Below the pieces are notes generated by a model, which saw only the letters and a list, made by a program, of their open reading frames with translations, was not told where the DNA came from and made no database searches. Positions 50,168 to 55,181 of a stretch of DNA of 55,181 nt are shown here, piece by piece. Source of the DNA: an uncultured Muribaculaceae bacterium (GTDB lineage: Bacteria; Bacteroidota; Bacteroidia; Bacteroidales; Muribaculaceae). The DNA lies in the NCBI GenBank assembly GCA_947176745.1, contig CAMWRV010000013.1, forward strand, positions 1-55,181, given 5' to 3'. The translations under genes were made by a program, and so were the position numbers. Position 1 is the first letter of the stretch; every line of letters begins with the position of its first letter.

Positions 50168-50671
50168 ATGAACGAAAACAAGCACGCAGACAACAGGATG
50201 GGGAAAGAGGAGAAACTTCGCCTCAAGACACTCGTAGACGGCCTTTTCCGGGAAGGAGACACGCTCTATGATTTCCCGCTCCGCATGAACTTCCGCGCAT
50301 TGGGACAAGAGGGCCTCTCCGGCTCATTCCGATGCGGCACGCCCGAAGGAGTCGGGCCGCTCCAGATGCTTGTGACCGTGCCGAAGCGTAAACGTCGCCG
50401 GGCGGTTGACCGCGTGCTGCTGCGCCGCCGCATCCGCGAGGCATACCGTCTCAACCGGCACAGACTCAGAGAAGCCGTGACCGAAAGCGGCGCGATAGCC
50501 ACCCTCGGCATGGCATTTATCTACATGCACGACACCAACGTCGACTACGCTCTGATCGAAAAGAAGATGCGCAAGCTGCTCGACCGTCTGACAACGATGA
50601 TCGAGGAGGGCAGCCTCAAAATACACAACCCTGTCGGACACAATCAAGCCGAAGATGATTCGACCCGGTGA
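50168..50671 (+). CDS. rnpA: Ribonuclease P protein component
   Basis: A 167-residue basic protein that assists the RNase P RNA in tRNA 5' maturation. [20 protein letters not shown] and the RNR-type helix [21 protein letters not shown] (central Arg cluster) identify it, with [14 protein letters not shown] before it. A promoter box only 4 bp upstream makes the second Met at 50198 (MGKEEKLR) an attractive start. The yidD gene overlaps its end by 17 bp, the standard rnpA-yidD pairing. Confidence 0.92.
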   Translation: MNENKHADNRMGKEEKLRLKTLVDGLFREGDTLYDFPLRMNFRALGQEGLSGSFRCGTPEGVGPLQMLVTVPKRKRRRAVDRVLLRRRIREAYRLNRHRLREAVTESGAIATLGMAFIYMHDTNVDYALIEKKMRKLLDRLTTMIEEGSLKIHNPVGHNQAEDDSTR

Positions 50672-50897
50672 CATAGCACGCCGCCTGCTCATAGCGCCCA
50701 TAAGGTTCTATCAGCTGTCGATCTCGCCGATGCTTCCGGCCTCGTGCCGCTACACGCCGACATGCAGCCAATACGCCATAGAGGCCATCAGAATCCACGG
50801 CGTGCTGCGCGGTGGATCTCTGGCCATCCGCAGGATCTGCCGGTGCCATCCGTGGGGAGGATCGGGATACGATCCGGTGCCCCCTCGAAAGAAATAA
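50655..50897 (+). CDS. yidD: Membrane protein insertion efficiency factor YidD
   Basis: An 80-residue protein with the full family signature: [48 protein letters not shown] and [10 protein letters not shown] membrane-associated amphipathic helix near the N-terminus assists YidC-dependent insertion. Overlaps rnpA by 17 bp. Confidence 0.96.
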   Translation: MIRPGDIARRLLIAPIRFYQLSISPMLPASCRYTPTCSQYAIEAIRIHGVLRGGSLAIRRICRCHPWGGSGYDPVPPRKK

Positions 50898-50958
50898 AGA
50901 TCATGCGCGAACAAACATGGGTTAAACATGGTTAAAAATTCATAAGCACTCCCTCCGC

Positions 50959-51594
50959 ATGGAAATTCTGGACATACATACGCATCATGAAGCCCCGCAG
51001 CCCCAAGGGGTGGTGGCTCTCTGCCTCAGAGATGGAGAAGCGACACCGTCGATGATGCCGACACAGCGCTACAGCGTTGGCATACACCCGTGGGACACGA
51101 CCCTGGAACCCTCGGAGAAGCTATGGACACGAGTCGAGACCGCGGCGTCGCTACCGGAGACAGTGGCGATAGGGGAGAGCGGCGTAGACCTCACGCCACG
51201 CGGCGGCCCGATGTTCCGTCAGATCCAGATATTCCGGCGACACACCGACCTGTCGGAAAAACTCTGCAAGCCCCTTGTGATCCACGATGTGAAAGGTCAC
51301 GACGTGATCATCGGATGCCGGCGCGACCTGCATCCGGCGCAGAACTGGGTGATACACGGATTCAGGCGGAAGGCCGAGGTGGCACGCATGCTGCTCAGAG
51401 CCGGCTGCTGGCTGTCGTTCGGAGCGGAATTCAACCCCGACGCCCTCCGGGCCACACCGGCCGACCGGATACTTGCCGAGACCGACGAGTCACCGCTCAC
51501 GATCGACGAGGTCATAACCCGTCTGTCGGCAGCCTACGGCAGCGACCTGAGAGAGACAATCGCCGCAAACACACGCAAATTCCTTGGTAACTAA
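50959..51594 (+). CDS. TatD family metal-dependent hydrolase
   Basis: A 211-residue TIM-barrel protein, shorter than typical TatD (~260). Metal ligands are visible: LDIHTHHE (HxH), IGESGVD (Glu), LVIHDVKG (His), WVIHGFRRK (His) and ETDESP (Asp). YSVGIHPWDT is the TatD-type loop. TatD relatives are 3'-5' DNases or deoxyribonucleases; the actual substrate is open. 61 bp after yidD. Confidence 0.88.
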   Translation: MEILDIHTHHEAPQPQGVVALCLRDGEATPSMMPTQRYSVGIHPWDTTLEPSEKLWTRVETAASLPETVAIGESGVDLTPRGGPMFRQIQIFRRHTDLSEKLCKPLVIHDVKGHDVIIGCRRDLHPAQNWVIHGFRRKAEVARMLLRAGCWLSFGAEFNPDALRATPADRILAETDESPLTIDEVITRLSAAYGSDLRETIAANTRKFLGN

Positions 51595-51613
51595 CAATAA
51601 ACAGAAGAAGAGG

Positions 51614-52171
51614 ATGAAGAAGATGAGATATCTGATGGCCGCCGCGCTGACACTTGCGGCAGGCACATGGAGCGCATACGCCCAGACAGAAGGCACACTC
51701 CAGGAAGAGAACACAGCCGAACGCCCCACACAGGAAGAACTGCGTCGGCAGGCTGCGGGCGCAGTCGGCGCCGACGGACACGCCAACTGGTATGTCAACA
51801 TGGACTACGCCGGATTCGAATTCGAGATCCCCGCCGGCATGCAGACACAGAAAGGGTCGAGCCTGCTGTCGAAGAGCGACGACGGCACCTTCGGAATCTC
51901 GATGAGCAACGTCGAGAAACCGGGATCAAACCAGAAGATCGCCTACGAGGTCTGCCAGCGACTCGCCACATCGATGCATCTGCCCAGCCCGAAAGTAGAG
52001 AAGGTACACTACGGCAAATGCGGAGGCGCCAAGGCGAGCGGAATGCTCGAAGGACACCAGGTGACAGTGCTCGTGCTTCCCTATGACGATCAGGAAGTGA
52101 CAGCCGTGATCCTCTCGTCGCCGGGCCGCCAGGAATGGCTCGACCATTTCCTGCGGACACTAAAGAGATAG
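51614..52171 (+). CDS. Secreted hypothetical protein
   Basis: A 185-residue protein. Start at 51614 (MKKMRYLMAAALTLAAGTWS) gives a signal peptide ending near AYAQ. A Glu/Gln-rich stretch (TLQEENTAERPTQEELRRQA) is followed by a compact domain starting NWYVNMDYAGFEFEIPAGMQ and containing QVTVLVLPYDDQEVTAVILS. It may be a periplasmic beta-sandwich protein. No catalytic motif or family recognised. Stands between tatD-like and PCMD genes. Confidence 0.75.
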   Translation: MKKMRYLMAAALTLAAGTWSAYAQTEGTLQEENTAERPTQEELRRQAAGAVGADGHANWYVNMDYAGFEFEIPAGMQTQKGSSLLSKSDDGTFGISMSNVEKPGSNQKIAYEVCQRLATSMHLPSPKVEKVHYGKCGGAKASGMLEGHQVTVLVLPYDDQEVTAVILSSPGRQEWLDHFLRTLKR

Positions 52172-52200
52172 CCGCGGGAGGTAGTTTCGGATTTTTTTTG

Positions 52201-52208
52201 TAAATTTG
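52201..52208 (+). promoter_or_regulatory. -7 box for the PCMD-domain gene
   Basis: TAAATTTG preceded by a T8 run. It ends 7 bp before the ATG at 52216, so the leader should be only a few bases. Confidence 0.6.
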
Positions 52209-52215
52209 CGTCATT

Positions 52216-53175
52216 ATGCGAAAGTTAGGAATACTGGCGAGCGCACTGATGACGCTTTTTTCATGCGTCGGCGCATCGGCGCTCACGCTTGAGAAAATAA
52301 AATTCGGAGACTTCAGCAGCTGGGTCACCCGCGAGATCACCGAGTCGAAGGTGATCGGGGGGAAGACCAAGACAGTCTACGCCATCGGTCCGACGCAGAC
52401 AATCAAAGGGAACGTGGCCTACACGCCCAAGGGAGGTTCCCCCTGGGCGTCGAGCAACGTCTACGCCAAAGTGTCGGGAGTGGTGAAAGCGTCGAACACG
52501 GTCGAGCCCGCCGTGATCAACGGCAACCGCATGGCCAAGCTCTTCACCAAGATCGAGCAGGTGAAGGTGCTCGGTCTGCTCAACATGGACGTCATGGTGC
52601 CCGGCACGATCTTCTTAGGGAAAGTCAGAGAACCGATATCGTCGACCAAAAGCCCCTACTCGAAGATGGAGATGGGCATGCCCTACACCAAGCGTCCCAA
52701 AGCGCTTGTCTACGACTTCCGCGTCGACATGCCCAATGTCAACACCCGCGTCAAGGCCACCGGCTTCGGCAGCAAGAAGACCCTGCAGGGTCGCGACAAC
52801 GCCGAGGTGTATGTGCTCCTGCAGAAACGCTGGGAAGACGAAAAAGGCAACATCCACGCCCTTCGCGTCGGCACGGGCCGCGAGCGCTACAACCGGAGCG
52901 TTCCGCTGACCAAAGGCCATCAGCTCACCATCAACTACGGCGACATCACGGGCAAGCCGTTCTACAAGCCATATATGGGACTGCTTAACGGAGCGAAAGC
53001 CTACCACGCCTACAACTCGAAAGGTAAACTCGTGCCCGTCGAGGAGGAGGGCTGGGCGCCCGCCGACGCCACCCCGACCCACGTGCTCGTCATGGCGTCG
53101 TCGACCTGCGGCGAGGCCTTTATCGGCACGGAGGGACTGACGATGTATATCGACAACATCGCATTCGGATTCTGA
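52216..53175 (+). CDS. PCMD-domain (putative carbohydrate metabolism) secreted protein
   Basis: A 319-residue protein with signal peptide (MRKLGILASALMTLFSCVGA). The domain has TLEKIKFGDFSSWVTREITE at the start, GSPWASSNVYAKVSGVV in the middle and VLVMASSTCGEAFIGTEGLT plus MYIDNIAFGF at the end. This is the PCMD jelly-roll layout of Bacteroidota surface proteins. The family is often linked to glycan binding, but direct function is unproven. Transcribed from its own near-leaderless promoter. Confidence 0.82.
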   Translation: MRKLGILASALMTLFSCVGASALTLEKIKFGDFSSWVTREITESKVIGGKTKTVYAIGPTQTIKGNVAYTPKGGSPWASSNVYAKVSGVVKASNTVEPAVINGNRMAKLFTKIEQVKVLGLLNMDVMVPGTIFLGKVREPISSTKSPYSKMEMGMPYTKRPKALVYDFRVDMPNVNTRVKATGFGSKKTLQGRDNAEVYVLLQKRWEDEKGNIHALRVGTGRERYNRSVPLTKGHQLTINYGDITGKPFYKPYMGLLNGAKAYHAYNSKGKLVPVEEEGWAPADATPTHVLVMASSTCGEAFIGTEGLTMYIDNIAFGF

Positions 53176-53226
53176 GGCATCCGTCACAACATACACAAGA
53201 TAAAACAGAAAGACCAGACCGAGCAT

Positions 53227-54000
53227 ATGAAAATAGCCCTTATAGGATACGGAAAAATGGGGAAGATGATCGAGCAGATCGCCCTCGGACGCGGCAACGA
53301 GATCAGCTGCCGCATAGACAAAGAGAATCCTGAAGACTTCGGCAGCGAAGCGTTCCTCGGCTCAGACGTCGCCATAGAATTCACCACACCTTCGACAGCG
53401 GCGGCCAACGTAGCCGAATGCTTCCGTGCCGGAATACCCGTGGTGTGCGGCACCACCGGGTGGGTCAACGAGACCGGAGCAACGGGCAAGACCCTGCTCG
53501 AAGAGGCACGCGACCGCTGCGAGGCCGGAGAGGGTACACTTCTGTGGGCCTCCAACTTCTCGATCGGCGTCAACATTTTCATGGCAGTCAACCGCTATCT
53601 TGCCCGGATCATGGAGAGCTTCTCCGACTACACGCCGAGCATGACCGAGACACACCACATCCACAAACTTGACCATCCGTCGGGAACGGCCATCAGCCTC
53701 GCACTCCAGATCGAGGAGAACAACAGCCGCGTCACCGGCTGGGCCGAACCTGAAGAGGGGAAGGCTCCACAGGCCGGCATACTTGAGATCAGCCACGTGC
53801 GCGAAGGAGAAGTGCCCGGCATCCACACCATCGTATGGGACTCGCCGACCGACGACATCACCATCACACATTCAGCCAAATCACGCCAGGGCTTCGCGCT
53901 TGGCGCCGTCATGGCCGCCGAATGGCTTGCCGGCAAAAAAGGATTCCGCACACTGCCGGAGATGCTGGCAGAAATAACCAGACAAGACATATTCAAATGA
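53227..54000 (+). CDS. dapB: 4-hydroxy-tetrahydrodipicolinate reductase
   Basis: A 257-residue NAD(P)H enzyme of the lysine/meso-DAP pathway. IALIGYGKMGKMIEQIAL nucleotide-binding start, VVCGTTGW, ASNFSIGVNIFMAVNR and the active-site ETHHIHKLDHPSGTA (His143/144, Lys147). Supplies meso-DAP to MurE. It overlaps lepB by 4 bp (ATGA). Confidence 0.96.
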   Translation: MKIALIGYGKMGKMIEQIALGRGNEISCRIDKENPEDFGSEAFLGSDVAIEFTTPSTAAANVAECFRAGIPVVCGTTGWVNETGATGKTLLEEARDRCEAGEGTLLWASNFSIGVNIFMAVNRYLARIMESFSDYTPSMTETHHIHKLDHPSGTAISLALQIEENNSRVTGWAEPEEGKAPQAGILEISHVREGEVPGIHTIVWDSPTDDITITHSAKSRQGFALGAVMAAEWLAGKKGFRTLPEMLAEITRQDIFK

Positions 54001-55133
54001 GCGACAACAGCATAGACAACAGCAACGGCACAACGCCCTCAACCGGCACCGGAGAGGGAATGCGCATAATCCGAGACGAGAAACCCGACAACAGCCTTCG
54101 GGGACGCCTTCGGCGGGTCAAGAAGACACGCTGGATCAGGTTCGCCATCGTGTCGGCGATATTCTTCACATGGGTCATCCTCATGGGCAACCCCTGGCTC
54201 GCGCTGCTCTGGCTGCTGCTCGCCGACATCTACATCACCGGCTACATACCCTTCAACTGGTGGAAGAAAAAGAGCGGCGCCACCCGCACCGTCATGGCCT
54301 GGGTCGACGCGATCGTCTATGCTCTGATACTGATCTACTTCATCTTCGCATTCATCGGCCAGCAATACGAGATACCCTCGTCGAGCCTTGAGAAATCGTT
54401 GCTTGTGGGCGACCGCCTCTGGGTCGACAAGACCGTCTACGGCGCCCGTGTGCCGCAGACCCCGCTCCACTTCCCGCTTGCACAGCACACACTGCCTCTG
54501 ATCAACACCAAGAGCTACATAGACCATCCGCAGCTCGAATACCACCGCATGCCGGGACGCCGCAGCGTGGAGCGCGGCGACATCGTAGTGTTCAACTTCC
54601 CGCAGGGCGACACGGTTGCACTCGGAATGCCGAACCGCGACATCTACCAGATGATGCACGACATGCGCCAGCAGGGGATAAGCGATCCGCGCGCCTACAT
54701 GGCTCAGAACCCGCAGATGTTCGGCGAGATCGTATGGCGTCCGGTAGACCGCCGCGAGAACTATGTGAAGCGTACCATCGGACTTCCCGGCGAGCGCCTT
54801 CGCATATCGAACGACACCATCTACATCAACGGCCGTCCGATCGCCGAGCCGGAGAACGTGCAATACAACTACATCATACCGGTCAACGGCGAGATCAGCC
54901 CGGAGAAATGGCATGACCTCGGGGTGCGGGCAGAAGACCACGGCTACAAGCCGATGCGCAACGAATACGCCGGATTCTCATTCTACGACGTTCCGCTGAC
55001 GGCAGCCATGAAAGCCGAGATCGAGACATGGCCCGAGGTGATCGGCCCGCTGCAGCGCGAGTCGGAAAGCGGCCTGATCGATTTAGGCGGTGTCTTCCCA
55101 CTTGGCAACAGCTACGGGTGGACGCGCCCCGAC
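53997..55133 (+). CDS. lepB: Signal peptidase I, truncated at the contig end
   Basis: The first 379 residues are present; the 3' end is missing because the contig runs into sequencing adapter at about 55134. Three N-terminal hydrophobic segments (~46-63, 66-85, 99-121) precede the catalytic Ser in IPSSSLEKSLLVGDR (Ser130 by position). The catalytic Lys258 lies in NYVKRTIGLPGE. The large inserts and length are usual for Bacteroidota LepB. It cleaves Sec signal peptides of exported proteins. The frame stays open to 55181 only because the adapter happens to lack a stop in that frame. Confidence 0.92.
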
Positions 55134-55181
55134 ATGTCTCTTTTACACATCTCCGAGCCCACGAGACAAAGGCGAATCTGG
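55134..55181. other. Nextera adapter read-through (not genomic)
   Basis: Positions 55134-55167 match the Nextera transposase/read-2 adapter (CTGTCTCTTATACACATCT, then CCGAGCCCACGAGAC) at 32 of 34 bases. The next 8 bases, AAAGGCGA, match index N701 (TAAGGCGA) with one mismatch, and ATCTGG follows where the adapter has ATCTCG. It should be trimmed. Confidence 0.95.

Noticed and set aside
55134..55181. Open reading frame continuing lepB to the window end
   Set aside because: The sequence is adapter and index, not genome.

Overview
The window is a 55 kb piece of a Bacteroidota (order Bacteroidales) chromosome. The evidence is of several kinds. Promoter -7 boxes of the form TAnnTTTG recur and purine-rich Shine-Dalgarno sites are missing. 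There is a cargo protein with a type IX secretion (T9SS) C-terminal domain, a gingipain-type C25 protease, a PCMD-domain protein, a DUF3244-like protein, a TPR/TM/HTH lipoprotein regulator, a Bacteroidota FtsL-like protein and a MurE with the meso-DAP motif DNPR. The GC-rich coding sequence and the style of the secreted proteins fit Muribaculaceae, but that family-level placement is inference. The right end (55134-55181) is not genomic: it is Nextera adapter read-through, so this is a contig end and lepB is cut there. The left end starts inside a dispersed repeat.

Left part (1-25.1 kb, mostly minus strand). (i) A secreted-protein locus (84-7338) holds a DUF3244-like small protein, an S74-chaperone protein with a T9SS tail, a C25 protease and two small secreted proteins. 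It is preceded by an array of 11-bp repeats and by a TPR/HTH membrane regulator (7512-9263). (ii) Composite palindromic repeat modules fill 1952-2613 and 9401-10080. (iii) rnhB and a polyprenyl synthase gene follow. (iv) Three co-oriented secreted proteins share a 'DGT...F' N-terminal segment (12490-16304). (v) A GH13 alpha-amylase has a leader built of seven 17-bp repeats, and a divergent AAA ATPase gene follows a promoter region built of five 29-bp repeats. (vi) The housekeeping row uvrC, apt, mnmG, ybeY carries a perfect 16-bp parS-like palindrome just after mnmG.

Right part (25.4-55 kb, almost all plus strand). A small cell-surface group comes first (lipoprotein, WaaP-like kinase, GT32, galactofuranosyltransferase-like protein). 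The complete division and cell-wall cluster follows: rsmH, ftsL-like, ftsI, murE, mraY, murD, ftsW, murG, murC, ftsQ, ftsA, ftsZ. It has no mraZ, and an AT-rich promoter lies inside murC that can feed ftsQAZ. After that come a THUMP RNA methyltransferase with an Arg/Asp-rich tail, a polytopic membrane protein, pdxB, RNase HI, queG, a small minus-strand gene, rnpA, yidD, a TatD hydrolase, two secreted proteins, dapB and the truncated lepB. MurE, MurD, MurC, MraY, MurG, FtsI, FtsW and DapB together make and polymerise meso-DAP peptidoglycan at the FtsZ/FtsA septum. LepB removes the signal peptides carried by the many exported proteins.

Most features that are not standard housekeeping lie in regulatory and intergenic DNA: leaders made of short tandem repeats, a helically phased repeat array, a 19-bp sequence shared by two leaders, covarying hairpin repeats that extend into gene ends, an intragenic promoter and a candidate centromere site.
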